From: ZC4RG30 sp963812195
Lineage (GTDB): Bacteria > Pseudomonadota > Gammaproteobacteria > Steroidobacterales > Steroidobacteraceae
Assembly: GCA_963812195.1 (NCBI GenBank)
Contig: CAWEUI010000017.1
Coordinates: 62,001-126,000 of the forward strand
Direction: 5' to 3'
Length of the DNA stretch: 64,000 nt
The notes under the pieces are model-generated. The model did no database searches and was not told the DNA's origin. It worked only from the letters and a program-made list of their open reading frames with translations. Below are positions 33,206 to 42,455 of the stretch, piece by piece (the first letter of the stretch is position 1; every line of letters starts with the position of its first letter). The translations under genes and the position numbers were made by a program.

Positions 33206-34232
33206 ACATCACCCGCCATTGCGCCGGATAGGTCAGTCCAAGTTTCACTATGCTGTCGAGCAGCGCCGGATAGTCCAGCCCGGCGGCTTGTGCCGCCCGG
33301 GCGAAATCCTCGTCGCGCGCCAGGTGCGGATTGGCGTTGGCCTCCAGCGCATACACGCTGCCGTCCGCGCGCATGCGAAAATCCATGCGCGCATAGCCGG
33401 TCAGGCCCAGCGCCCGGTAGATGCGGCGCGAGAGCTTGTCCAGGCGGGCCTGCACTCCCGCGGGCAGGTCGGCGGCGGGCGCGCTGTCGATGCCGTACTT
33501 GCTGCGGTACTTGGCATCCCATTTCACCTTGCGCGTGGCAATGGCGCTGCTGCTGTGCCCGAGTTGCCCGAAGTTCAGTTCCCAGACCGGAAAGCAGGTC
33601 AGCCGTGAGTTGCCCAGCATCCCCACGTACAGTTCGCGACCCTCGATGAACTCCTCCACCAGCACGTCGCACTTGTGCGCCTCCTGCACGAATTCGATGC
33701 GCTCCTTGAGCTGCTCGGCATTGCCGACCACGGAGGCCTGGGCGATGCCGGCCGACGCATCGTCGGTACTGGACTTCACGAACAGCGGATAGCGCATGCG
33801 CCTGGGCACCTTGACGCGCTGGCCGCGGCGGAACACGGCGAACTGCGGCGTGGGAATGCGGTGATAGGCAAAGACCTGCTTGCACAGGGCCTTGTCACGC
33901 GAGAGCAGCAGGCCGCGCGGATTGCAGCCCGTGTAGGGCTGGCGCAGCATCTCCAGGAAGGCGCTCACATGCTGGTCGTAGCTGACGATGCCGTCGAACT
34001 CCTCCAGCAGGTTGAATACCACGTCCGGCCGCCAGTCCTCGATCGTGGCGCGCAGCTCGGCAATCGAATCCAGCACACCCAGCGCGCGCACCTCGTGGCC
34101 GGATTCGCGCAGCGTCTGGATCACGTCGAATTCGGTACGCCACTCCTCGATGACCTTCGGATCCTGGCCCGCAAGGCTATCCGGTGGCATCAGGCTCGGA
34201 TGCAGCACGACCAGGACGCGCGATCGCTTCAT
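33195..34232 (-). CDS. ATP-grasp ligase, D-Ala-D-Ala-ligase-like
   Basis: 345 aa. An N-terminal Rossmann-like part (RVLVVLHPSLMPPDSL… GHEVRALGVLDSIAELR… PDVVFNLLEEFDG) is followed by PYTGCNPRGLLLSRDKALCKQVFAYHRIPTPQFAVF, the ATP-grasp RYPLFVKSSTDDASAGI segment, VEEFIEGRELYVGMLGN and the metal-binding DFRMRADGSVYALEANANPHLARDEDFARAA. It should form an acyl-phosphate and ligate an amine, probably peptide or amino-acid. It is not the housekeeping Ddl by context: it shares an ATGA overlap with a zinc metallopeptidase and overlaps the CpcT-like lipoprotein gene. Confidence 0.82.
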   Translation of the reverse strand: MKRSRVLVVLHPSLMPPDSLAGQDPKVIEEWRTEFDVIQTLRESGHEVRALGVLDSIAELRATIEDWRPDVVFNLLEEFDGIVSYDQHVSAFLEMLRQPYTGCNPRGLLLSRDKALCKQVFAYHRIPTPQFAVFRRGQRVKVPRRMRYPLFVKSSTDDASAGIAQASVVGNAEQLKERIEFVQEAHKCDVLVEEFIEGRELYVGMLGNSRLTCFPVWELNFGQLGHSSSAIATRKVKWDAKYRSKYGIDSAPAADLPAGVQARLDKLSRRIYRALGLTGYARMDFRMRADGSVYALEANANPHLARDEDFARAAQAAGLDYPALLDSIVKLGLTYPAQWRVMYGS

Positions 34233-35287
34233 AGATTAAGCCGGGGCCGCTCCTGTTCATCCAGCAGACGCACCAGGCGGGCCAGCAGCCAGCGCGCATG
34301 GGGCATGGCGTTGCGCTGCGAGCCGCGCAGATACAACTGCATGTTATCCGAACCCTCGATCGCCATGCGCAGCGCGTGGTGCAGCGTGTATTCGTCGATT
34401 CCACCGTACTGCGCACTGCGTGCCAGCAACTCGCGCTTGCTCGCCCGCAGGAATGCCGCCGCGCGCATTACGCCGCGGCGGGCGGGGCGCTTTGCGAACA
34501 CCCGCAGCAGCATGCCGTCGATGGCTTCGCTGCGCCAGTCCTGCTGACGCGCGATCTTCTCGCGATAGTGTGCGGCCAGCGTGCGTCGATTGGTCGTCAG
34601 CGGCTCGACGAAGCCGCGATTGCGAACCAGCGGCGGCTGGCCGGCGATGTCGCGCATCATCTCGTCCACCAGGCGCAGCTTTTCCCAGGCCGGCCAGCTC
34701 GCATAGGTGCGGCGCCAGTCGGAATTGGGCTTGAGCCAAACCGCGAAAGTCTCGGCAAAATCCTCGGTGGGATGCGACTGGGCGTACCACTCGCCCAGAT
34801 GGCGCACGAAGCTGCGGCTGCCCGGCCGGGCGCGGTAGCTCTTCGGATACGGCAACGAGGCCGGACCGAACACCTCGCGCCAGCGGGCGCGCCGCCGCAG
34901 CCGGTATGCCGTGTCGATGGCATGTCCGACCTCGTGGCGCAGGATGCGCATCATCCAGTTGCTGTTGCCGCCCTCCACCTCGCGCATCATGCGCCGCTCC
35001 AGTTGCGCCAGCCGCGGATGGGCCAGATAGAACGGCACCGCGATGCCGGGCACGCCATCGGGGGAGAACCACTCCTCCGACAGCCACATATGCGGACGGA
35101 ATGCGATGTCGCGACGATCGAGCTCGCCGTGCACGCGCCCGAGGCGCTGCGCCAGCGGCGAGCCGGCCAGCGCCAGGCCCAGGTCGCAGAAACGCATCTG
35201 CAGCAGTTCCGCGTCGGGCAGGCGCGCCCACGCCGGCTGCGCCCGCTTCGTGGCCGAAGCAGCCGGCATGTCAGTTCGACTTGCCAT
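34229..35287 (-). CDS. Putative zinc metallopeptidase (HEVGH), soluble
   Basis: 352 aa from ATG at 35285-35287, which has GGAG 6 nt upstream; an ATG at 35332 would add 15 residues. The zinc motif RHEVGHAID is at residues 117-125 and SHPTEDFAETFAVWLKP (about 171-187) provides the third ligand Glu. The region between has YPKSYRARPGSRSFVRHLGEWYAQ. C-terminal third is helical and basic. No signal peptide is present, so cytoplasmic. Resembles the 'putative zinc-binding metallopeptidase' group of unknown substrate. Coupled by ATGA to the ATP-grasp gene. Confidence 0.72.
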   Translation of the reverse strand: MASRTDMPAASATKRAQPAWARLPDAELLQMRFCDLGLALAGSPLAQRLGRVHGELDRRDIAFRPHMWLSEEWFSPDGVPGIAVPFYLAHPRLAQLERRMMREVEGGNSNWMMRILRHEVGHAIDTAYRLRRRARWREVFGPASLPYPKSYRARPGSRSFVRHLGEWYAQSHPTEDFAETFAVWLKPNSDWRRTYASWPAWEKLRLVDEMMRDIAGQPPLVRNRGFVEPLTTNRRTLAAHYREKIARQQDWRSEAIDGMLLRVFAKRPARRGVMRAAAFLRASKRELLARSAQYGGIDEYTLHHALRMAIEGSDNMQLYLRGSQRNAMPHARWLLARLVRLLDEQERPRLNL

Positions 35288-35792
35288 TTGCCGCTCCGGA
35301 TCGCCACTTGAGGATGTAGCGTTCCTGTTCATCCGTCTCGGGAATCGACGGCCAGCGCGCCGAGCGCGCGTTCTGGCGCCACAGCCGGTTCAGCTGCTCC
35401 AGAGCGGCCGCAGGCTCCGCGCCCCGCTCCCGCAGCCAGCAACCGATTACCGTGCCGGTGCGACCGATTCCGGCGCGGCAATGGACGTACACGCCATCCT
35501 CACCCGACAGACCTTCGGTGAGTGCCAGCAGGATCTCGCGCATGCGGTCCCGGTTCGCGGGCACCGAGTGATCCGGTATCGGCAGGTTGATGTACTCGGC
35601 GTTCTCGGGCAGCCATCCGGCATAGGCGGGCATCTCCGCATCGCCGGTCAGGTCCACGAAACTGCGAACTCCGGCCGCCAGCAGCAGATCCACGCGCCGG
35701 CGCGTGGCAATCTCGTCCCCGCCCGCCGGGTGTTCTCCGGCCAGCAGCCGGCCCGGCAGCACCCAGTAGCTGTTGGGCAATGGCGGCTTCAC
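35271..35792 (-). CDS. Dual-specificity / tyrosine-type protein phosphatase domain protein
   Basis: 173 aa from a GTG start at 35790-35792 that overlaps the ttcA stop (GTGA). The CX5R signature YVHCRAGIGRTGTVIGCWL is at about residues 112-130, with an upstream general-acid loop NLPIPDHSVP near residue 82. Short, soluble, without signal peptide. The substrate may be protein phosphotyrosine, phosphoinositide or another phosphoester. The 3' end overlaps the metallopeptidase gene by 17 nt. Confidence 0.82.
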   Translation of the reverse strand: MKPPLPNSYWVLPGRLLAGEHPAGGDEIATRRRVDLLLAAGVRSFVDLTGDAEMPAYAGWLPENAEYINLPIPDHSVPANRDRMREILLALTEGLSGEDGVYVHCRAGIGRTGTVIGCWLRERGAEPAAALEQLNRLWRQNARSARWPSIPETDEQERYILKWRSGAANGKSN

Positions 35793-36602
35793 GAATCCAC
35801 CCGCGGCGCCAGCGAGGCGAAATCGAACAGCCTGGTATCGGCCAGCGTCTCCGGCTCCACGTTGCGCAGCGCCGTCATCAGCGATTCGATGCGCCCGGGC
35901 TGCTCGCGCTCCCATCCTGCCAGCATGCGTTTCACGGCGGCACGCTGCAGGTTGTGCTGGGACCCGCACAGATCGCAGGGAATGATCGGAAAATTGCGCG
36001 CCGAGGCGTAGCGTTCGATCTCGCGTTCGGCCACATAGGCCAGTGGCCTGATCACGATGTGCCGGCCGTCCTCCGAGCGCAGTTTCGGCGCCATGGCCTT
36101 GAGCTTGCCGCCGTGGAAGAGGTTCAGGAACAGCGTCTCGACGATGTCGTCGCGATGGTGCCCGAGCGCGATCCTGGTGATGCCGTTGTCGGCCGCGTAG
36201 CGGTACAGCGCGCCGCGCCGCAGACGCGAACACAGGCTGCACATGGTGCGGCCCTCGGGAATCAGGCGCTTGACCACGCTGTAGGTGTCCTGCTCGATGA
36301 TGTGATATTCCACGCCCAGCGAGGCCAGATATTCCGGCAGCACATGCGCCGGGAACCCGGGCTGCTTCTGGTCGAGGTTCACCGCGACCAGCGAGAACTT
36401 TGCCGGACGCGCTGCGCTGGAGCGAGAGCAGCATGTCGAGCAACGTGTAGGAGTCCTTGCCTCCGGACAGGCACACCATCACCCGATCGCCCTCGGCGAT
36501 CATCGCGTAGTCCTCGATGGCCTTGCCCACCTGGCCCCGCAGCTGCGCGGCGAGCTTGCGTTTGGTGGCGGACATGGCAAGCATCGCGGGCGATGCGTTC
36601 AT
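35789..36602 (-). pseudogene. ttcA: tRNA 2-thiocytidine(32) synthetase TtcA, one frameshift
   Basis: Part 1 (36602 to about 36400): KRKLAAQLRGQVGKAIEDYAMIAEGDRVMVCLSGGKDSYTLLDMLLSLQR with the PP-loop SGGKDS. Part 2 (to 35789): NLDQKQPGFPAHVLPEYL, then the two CxxC sets: MCSLCSRLRRG and CDLCGSQHN, which bind the [4Fe-4S] cluster, and ALGHHRDD. Removing one base at about 36,399 (a run of T/A) fuses them into a protein of about 270 aa. ATGA overlap with the M32 carboxypeptidase gene. TtcA thiolates C32 of several tRNAs; probably active in reality. Confidence 0.88.
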
Positions 36603-38101
36603 CGTGCCTCCTCCAGGTAGCGCGCTTCCAGATAGCGCAGCGCCATGGCAGCCGACAGCCCCTTGCCGGTCACGTGCTGCACCAGTTCCTGTGGCGTGAA
36701 ACGCGCGCCCTGGGCGTGCACGTTCTGCGCAAGCCAGCCGGTCACCACGTCGAACTGACCCGCTGCGAGGCGCTGGTCGAGATCCGGCGTGGCCACGCGC
36801 AAGGCCTCGAACAGCTGCGCGGCAACCACCGCACCGATGGCGTAGGACGGAAAGTAGCCGAATGCCCCATGTGCCCAGTGCACATCCTGCAGACAGCCCT
36901 GCGCGGCGTTTGCCGGCAGCACGTCGAGACGGTCCTGCATGCCCCTGTTCCAGGCCTCGGGCAGATCGCGTACCGCGAGCCTGCCTTCCAGCATGTCCTT
37001 CTCGATGCCGTAACGCAGCACGATGTGCATGGGATAGGTCAGTTCGTCCGCGTCGACACGGATCGCGCCGCGCCGCACCTGGGTCAACAGCCGATACAGA
37101 TTGTCCGACTCCCACTCCGGGCCGGAAACGCCGAAATGCTTCTCCAGAAGCGGGCGCAGGTAGCGCAGGAACGGGCGGCTGCGGCACACGACCATCTCCA
37201 TGAACAGTGCCTGGCTCTCCTCGAGCGCCATGCCACGCGCCTTGCCCACCGGCTGTGCGCGCCACTCGCGCGGCACGCCCAGATCGTAGAGCGCGTGGCC
37301 GGTCTCGTGCATGGCGGCCAGCAGGCCCCTGAACGGATTGGCCTGATCCAGCTTGGTGGTCACGCGGATATCGCCGGCCACGCCTTCGGTGAACGGATGG
37401 TCGCTTTCGTCGAGCCGTCCCCGGTCGAAGCGGAAGCCGAACGCCTTCATCACCTCGACGATCAGCGCCCGCTGCCTGCCAGGCGTGAACTTGCCGCTGA
37501 CCGGCAATGCAGGGGCCTGGCTCTGCCGCTCGATCGCCTCGCGGATCAGGCCGGGCAGGCGCCGCGACAACGTGCGGAACACCGGATCGATCTCCGCGCT
37601 GCGCACGCCGGGTGTGAAGCCGTCCATCAATGCATCGTAGGGCGCCAGGTTCAGCGCCTGCCCCAGCAGCGCGGCCTTGTCGCGCACCAGCTGCAGCACT
37701 TCCTCCAGATGCGGCGCGAACAGACTGAAGTCCTGCTTCTCCCTTGCTTCGGCCCAGCGCACCTCGGCCACCGATGTGGTGCGGACCAGGCGCGAGATCA
37801 GCGATACGGGAGTGGCGATGGCGTGGTCGCGCTGGCGCACCATCTCGCGCAGGTTGGCCCGCTGCCAGTCATCCAGCCCATTGGCCCCGGCCTGCGCCCG
37901 ATCCAGCAGACGGCTGACCCGCGGCGAAGTCAGCAGCGCGTGCTGCTCGGTTTCGATGGCCGCGAGCTGCTCGCCGCGCACGTCGGCGCTGCCGCGCGGC
38001 ATCATCACGGCAGCGTCCCAGCGCAGCAGCGACAGGGCACCGCTGAAGGCATGCAGGCGCTGCCACTCCTGTTCGAGCTGTTTGTAGGGGGTGGCGGGCA
38101 T
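36599..38101 (-). CDS. Carboxypeptidase Taq-type M32 metallocarboxypeptidase
   Basis: 500 aa, the standard M32 length. Zinc motif HETGHALYDLG at about residues 262-272, third ligand in MALEESQALFMEMVVCRS near 290, and the family-specific DADELTYPMHIVLRYGIEKDMLEG and HWAHGAFGYFPSYAIGAVVAAQLFEAL blocks. A cytoplasmic zinc carboxypeptidase removing C-terminal residues from peptides, except Pro. First gene of the 38.1 to 31.5 kb minus-strand run. Confidence 0.92.
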   Translation of the reverse strand: MPATPYKQLEQEWQRLHAFSGALSLLRWDAAVMMPRGSADVRGEQLAAIETEQHALLTSPRVSRLLDRAQAGANGLDDWQRANLREMVRQRDHAIATPVSLISRLVRTTSVAEVRWAEAREKQDFSLFAPHLEEVLQLVRDKAALLGQALNLAPYDALMDGFTPGVRSAEIDPVFRTLSRRLPGLIREAIERQSQAPALPVSGKFTPGRQRALIVEVMKAFGFRFDRGRLDESDHPFTEGVAGDIRVTTKLDQANPFRGLLAAMHETGHALYDLGVPREWRAQPVGKARGMALEESQALFMEMVVCRSRPFLRYLRPLLEKHFGVSGPEWESDNLYRLLTQVRRGAIRVDADELTYPMHIVLRYGIEKDMLEGRLAVRDLPEAWNRGMQDRLDVLPANAAQGCLQDVHWAHGAFGYFPSYAIGAVVAAQLFEALRVATPDLDQRLAAGQFDVVTGWLAQNVHAQGARFTPQELVQHVTGKGLSAAMALRYLEARYLEEAR

Positions 38102-38144
38102 GGCTTGACCCCCCGGGCATCAGGCCCGCGGGGCGTCGGCCATT

Positions 38145-41100
38145 CTAACCGGGAGTCGTCTCGCCCGGCGGCCGCTCGCCCTGCCCCCCCAGGAGGCGGT
38201 CCACCATCCGTGAAAAGTACTGCGGGGAGCGGGTCTTGCGCGCCACTTTTACATACAGCGCCGGCACCACGAACATGGTCAGCGCCACGGCGAAGATCGC
38301 GCCGAAAAACACCGTGGCGCCGATCGACTGACGGCTCTCGGCGCCCGCGCCGGTGGCCAGCATCAATGGCAGGGCACCTGCGGCGGTGGCCAGCGTGGTC
38401 ATCAACACCGGACGCAGCCGGGTCGTGGCCGCTTCGGCCGTCGCCGCGACGAACTCCACCCCGCGGTCGCGCAACTGGTTGGCGAACTCCACGATCAGGA
38501 TGCCGTTCTTGCTGGCGATGCCGATCAACATGACCGCACCGATCTGGCTGAACACGTTGATGGAGGAACCGAACAACCACAAGCCCACCAGTGCGCCGGT
38601 CAGCGCCAGCGGCACCGCGGCCAGGATCACCAGCGGATGCACGAAACTCTCGAATTGCGCGGCCAGCACCAGGTACACGATGAGCAGCGCGAAGGCAAAG
38701 GTCAGGAACAGGCCGCCGGTCGACTGTTTCAATTCACGTGACTCACCGTCGTAGTCGATCTGCACCGGCACGTCGCCCTGCTGTTCGCGCACGGTCTTCG
38801 CCAGATAGTCGAGCGCGTCGCCCAGCGGATAGCCACCTGCAAGGTCGCCGGTAATGGTCACCGAGCGCATGCGGTTGAAGCGCCGCAGCTCCGAAGCTGC
38901 GCCCTCCTCGCGCGTGTCGACCACGCTGGCGAGCGGGATCAACTGGCCGCCCTTGTCCGAGCGCACGTAGATGTTGTCCAGGTCACCCACCGTGGCGCGC
39001 TGCGAGTCGCGCGCCTGCAGCACCACGTTGTACTCCTCGCCACCCATCAGGAAGGTGGTCACCACGCGCGAGCCCAGCATGGTCTCCAGTGTCCGACCCA
39101 CCTGGGCCAGCGAGACGCCAAGATCAGCCGCCCGGTCACGATCCACCCGCACGCGCAATTGCGGCTGGCGCTCCTCGTAATCCATGTCCAGGTTGGTCAG
39201 GCCGGGGTTGCTCGCGGCGGCGGCGATCACCTTGTCGGCGATCTTCGCCAGCGGCGCGTACTCGGACCCTTCCAGCACGATCTGCACGGGCTGGCCGCTG
39301 CCGCCGAGCGCGCCGCGCGACGCGGCACTGGGCATGATGCGGGCGCCGGGTATCTGCTGCGTGCGCTGGCGCAGCCGCTGGGCGATCTGCTCGGCACTGT
39401 CCGGACGCTCATCCCAGGGCTTCAGCGGCACGAACACCATGCCGGTGCTGACCTGCCCCTGGTTCGAAAAACTGCCGGTGCGCGCGATCACGCGCAGGGC
39501 ATTGCCGCGCTTGACCTCGTCCTGGGCCACGGCCTCGACCTGGTCGAGCTGGCGCTGCATGTACTCGAGGCTGGCACCCTCCGGGCCGTTCACGATGATT
39601 CGCACCCTGCCGCGATCCTCCGCCGGCGCCAGTTCCTGCGGCAGCCGCATGCCCGACCAGGGCCAGCCGAAAACCACCAGCAGCAGCACGGTGGCGGCCG
39701 ATGCTCCGGCCAGCCCCAGCACCAGCAACGGACGCCACCCCTGCAGCATCCAGACAAGCGCCGCGTGGTATTTCGCGGCGAGCTGCCGGAATGCCCGGTC
39801 CACGGCGGCTGCGAAGCGGCCGCGCCGTATGCCGGCGGAGAAGATGCGCGCGGTCATCATCGGCGTCAGCGTCAGCGCGATCAGCGCCGAGAACACCACC
39901 GCCGCGGCCACGGTCACGCCGAATTCGGAAAACAGGCGGCCCACGTTGCCCTGCATGTAGGAAATGGGCAGGAATACCGCCACCAGCACCATGGTCGTGG
40001 CAATCACCGCGAAACTGATCTCGCGGCTGCCCCGGATCGCGCCCAGCAATGGCGGTTCACCCTGCTCGATTCGCCGCACACAGTTTTCGAGAACCACGAT
40101 GGCATCGTCCACCACCAGGCCGATGGCCAGCACCGCGCCCAGCAATGTCAGCGTGTTGATCGAGTAATGCAGTGCCGCCATCACGATCGCCGCGGCGAAG
40201 ATCGACACCGGAATGGTGGCCGCCGGAATCAGCGTGGCCCGCACCGTTCCCAGGAACAGGAAGATGACCACCAGCACGATCAGGCCCGTCTCGCCGAGCG
40301 CGTGCATCACCTTCTTCATCGATTCGCGGATGAACACCGAGTTGTCGATGTTCACCTCCAGCTTTATGTCCTCGGGCAGCGTCTGGCGGATCTGCGCGAT
40401 TTCCTTCTTCACCGCCGAGGCGACTTCCAGCACATTCGCAGTGGACAGCGGCGTGATCGGCAGCAGCAGGGCCGGACCGCCGTCCATCGACGACCCGCCG
40501 CGCTGGTTCTCGGCGGCCAGCTGCACCTGCGCCACCTCGCCCAGCCGCACCAGGTAGCCGTCCGCGCCGCGCCGGACCACCAGGTTGCGGAAATCATTCT
40601 CGGTGCGCATGGACGTGTCGGTACGCAACGTGAATTCGCGCTGGACGGACTCGATGCGACCCGCCGGCAGCTCGATGTTCTCGTTGCGCAGCGCGTCCTC
40701 GATGTCCGCCACCGTCACACGCCGCGCCGCCATTGCGCCGCGGTCGAGCCAGACGCGCATCGAATAGCGGCGTTCGTTCGCGATGAGCACCGTCGCCACG
40801 CCCGGCACGGCGCCCAGCCGGTCCACCAGGTAACGCTCGGCGTAGTCACTCAGCTCCAGGCCGCTGCGCCGGCTGCTGGTCAGGATGACGAACAGCACCG
40901 GATCGGCGCCGCTGTCGACTTTCTGTATGCGTGGCGGATCGGCCTCGTCCGGCAGACGCCCCATGACGCGCGCAACGCGATCGCGCACGTCGTTCGCGGC
41001 GGCGTCTATGTCGCGGCCGGTGGTGAACTGCACGTTGATGTCCGAGCGTTCATCGCGGCTGCGCGAGGTCAGCTTGTCGACGCCTTCGAGTCCGGCCACC

Positions 41101-41309
41101 TCGTTCTCGATGACCTGCGTGACGCGGGTTTCCATGACCGCGGCATTGGCACCGCGATAGTTCACGTCGATGCTCACCACCGGCTGCGAGATGTCCGGGT
41201 ACTCGCGCACGGTAAGGCGCAGTGCCGCCATGACGCCGGTAATCAGCAGCAGCAAGGCCAGCACCGTGGCGAACACGGGCCGCCGGATCGAGAGCTCGGA
41301 GAGCGTCAT
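38145..41309 (-). CDS. RND efflux permease, HAE1 family
   Basis: 1054 aa. Starts MTLSELSIRRPVFATVLALLLLITGVMAALRL; first porter domain includes QPVVSIDVNYRGANAAVMETRVTQVIENEVAGLEGVDKL; TM4 region LLGAVLAIGLVVDDAIVVLENCVRRIEQG holds the Asp-Asp pair of the proton relay; FLPISYMQGNVGRLFSEFG and FSQIGAVMLIGIASKNGILIVEFANQLRDRG follow. A 12-TM proton-driven pump working with the adaptor gene just upstream (ATGA overlap). No outer-membrane channel is nearby, so it probably borrows a TolC/OprM-type protein. Substrates unknown. Confidence 0.93.
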   Translation of the reverse strand: MTLSELSIRRPVFATVLALLLLITGVMAALRLTVREYPDISQPVVSIDVNYRGANAAVMETRVTQVIENEVAGLEGVDKLTSRSRDERSDINVQFTTGRDIDAAANDVRDRVARVMGRLPDEADPPRIQKVDSGADPVLFVILTSSRRSGLELSDYAERYLVDRLGAVPGVATVLIANERRYSMRVWLDRGAMAARRVTVADIEDALRNENIELPAGRIESVQREFTLRTDTSMRTENDFRNLVVRRGADGYLVRLGEVAQVQLAAENQRGGSSMDGGPALLLPITPLSTANVLEVASAVKKEIAQIRQTLPEDIKLEVNIDNSVFIRESMKKVMHALGETGLIVLVVIFLFLGTVRATLIPAATIPVSIFAAAIVMAALHYSINTLTLLGAVLAIGLVVDDAIVVLENCVRRIEQGEPPLLGAIRGSREISFAVIATTMVLVAVFLPISYMQGNVGRLFSEFGVTVAAAVVFSALIALTLTPMMTARIFSAGIRRGRFAAAVDRAFRQLAAKYHAALVWMLQGWRPLLVLGLAGASAATVLLLVVFGWPWSGMRLPQELAPAEDRGRVRIIVNGPEGASLEYMQRQLDQVEAVAQDEVKRGNALRVIARTGSFSNQGQVSTGMVFVPLKPWDERPDSAEQIAQRLRQRTQQIPGARIMPSAASRGALGGSGQPVQIVLEGSEYAPLAKIADKVIAAAASNPGLTNLDMDYEERQPQLRVRVDRDRAADLGVSLAQVGRTLETMLGSRVVTTFLMGGEEYNVVLQARDSQRATVGDLDNIYVRSDKGGQLIPLASVVDTREEGAASELRRFNRMRSVTITGDLAGGYPLGDALDYLAKTVREQQGDVPVQIDYDGESRELKQSTGGLFLTFAFALLIVYLVLAAQFESFVHPLVILAAVPLALTGALVGLWLFGSSINVFSQIGAVMLIGIASKNGILIVEFANQLRDRGVEFVAATAEAATTRLRPVLMTTLATAAGALPLMLATGAGAESRQSIGATVFFGAIFAVALTMFVVPALYVKVARKTRSPQYFSRMVDRLLGGQGERPPGETTPG

Positions 41310-42424
41310 GAGCCCGGGGAGGAGACCGGGGTGCCGCGATCCGTGGCGGTGATGTCCTGCACCGCGGTGCCGTCGCGCAGTTTCAGGGTGCCCTCGATCA
41401 CCACGATATCGCCTTCGGCCAGGCCGTTGGTGATCTCCACGATGCCCGGCTCACGCCTGCCCAGCGTGACTTCGCGCTTGGCCACCTTCGCGCCGTTCAC
41501 CACGTAGACGAACTGGCGCGCCTGCTCCGGGACCAGCGCTTCTTCCGGGATCACCAGCCCCGGCCTGCGATCCTGCGTCACGGACACCGTCAGGAACATG
41601 CCTGGCTTGAGCGCGCCGTCACGATTCGGCACCAGAGCGCGCACCGTCACGGCGCGGGTGGCCGGATCCACGCGCGAGTCCACACTGGTCACCTTGCCGG
41701 TAAACTTCCGGCCGGGCCATGCGGCGGTATGCGCCACCGTGGGCTGACCGACATGCAGATCGGACAGGTAGTTCTCCGGCACCGCGAAATCCACCTTCAT
41801 GGCGCTGGTGTCATCGAGCGTGGTGATGACCGTACCCGGATTGATCAGCGTGCCGAGCGACACCCGTCTGAGGCCCACGCGGCCAGCAAACGGCGCGCGA
41901 ATGTAGGTGTCATCGAGCCGCGCGCGCGCGGACTCGACGCGCGCCTGGTTGCCTTTCATCGTGGCTTCCAGCAGATCGTACTGCGCCTTCGACAGTGCCT
42001 GCGTCGCCACCAGTTCGCGGCTGCGATTGAACTGGCTGCGACTTTCCTGGAAAGCGGCCTCGGCCGCGGCAAGGTCCGCTGCCACCTGCTCGCGATCCAG
42101 TTCCACCAGCACCTGGCCGGCGCGCACGGCCTCGCCGTCCGAGAAGCGGATCGCCGTAACCATGTTGGTGCTCTTGGAGGTGACGTCCACTGCCTCGTTG
42201 GCGTTGGCCGTGCCGATGGCTTCTATGCCGGCGTTGATCGCGCGCCTGACCACGCGTGCAGTGATTACCGGAACAGGTGCTCCGCCCGCAGGAGTTACCG
42301 CTGCCGGTGGGCCCGCCGGCAACGACGGCGCGTCGGCATGCTTTGCTTCGTAGACGGCCCAGCCCGCACACACCAGACCGAACGCAACACTGAGCGCCGT
42401 GACGACAGAACGAGTTTCGGCCAT
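41306..42424 (-). CDS. RND efflux periplasmic adaptor (membrane fusion protein)
   Basis: 372 aa with one N-terminal anchor (SVVTALSVAFGLVCAGWAVYEA). MFP features: biotinyl-lipoyl half motif VRAGQVLVELDREQVAADLAAAEA, coiled-coil hairpin QSRSQFNRSRELVATQALSKAQYDLLEATMKGNQARVESARARLDDT, then YIRAPFAGRVGLRRVSLGTLINPGTVITTLDD. Bridges the inner-membrane pump and an outer channel. Its stop overlaps the permease start. Separated by 31 nt from the upstream serine-hydrolase-fold gene. Confidence 0.93.
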   Translation of the reverse strand: MAETRSVVTALSVAFGLVCAGWAVYEAKHADAPSLPAGPPAAVTPAGGAPVPVITARVVRRAINAGIEAIGTANANEAVDVTSKSTNMVTAIRFSDGEAVRAGQVLVELDREQVAADLAAAEAAFQESRSQFNRSRELVATQALSKAQYDLLEATMKGNQARVESARARLDDTYIRAPFAGRVGLRRVSLGTLINPGTVITTLDDTSAMKVDFAVPENYLSDLHVGQPTVAHTAAWPGRKFTGKVTSVDSRVDPATRAVTVRALVPNRDGALKPGMFLTVSVTQDRRPGLVIPEEALVPEQARQFVYVVNGAKVAKREVTLGRREPGIVEITNGLAEGDIVVIEGTLKLRDGTAVQDITATDRGTPVSSPGS

Positions 42425-42455
42425 GACCTGCTACTGCCCCCTGATAGGGGACGCA

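Noticed and set aside
39159..41507. 782-codon plus-strand frame over the RND permease, and a 917-codon one at 35.8-38.5 kb
   Set aside because: Both are antisense shadows of conserved minus-strand genes, with biased His/Arg/Gln composition.
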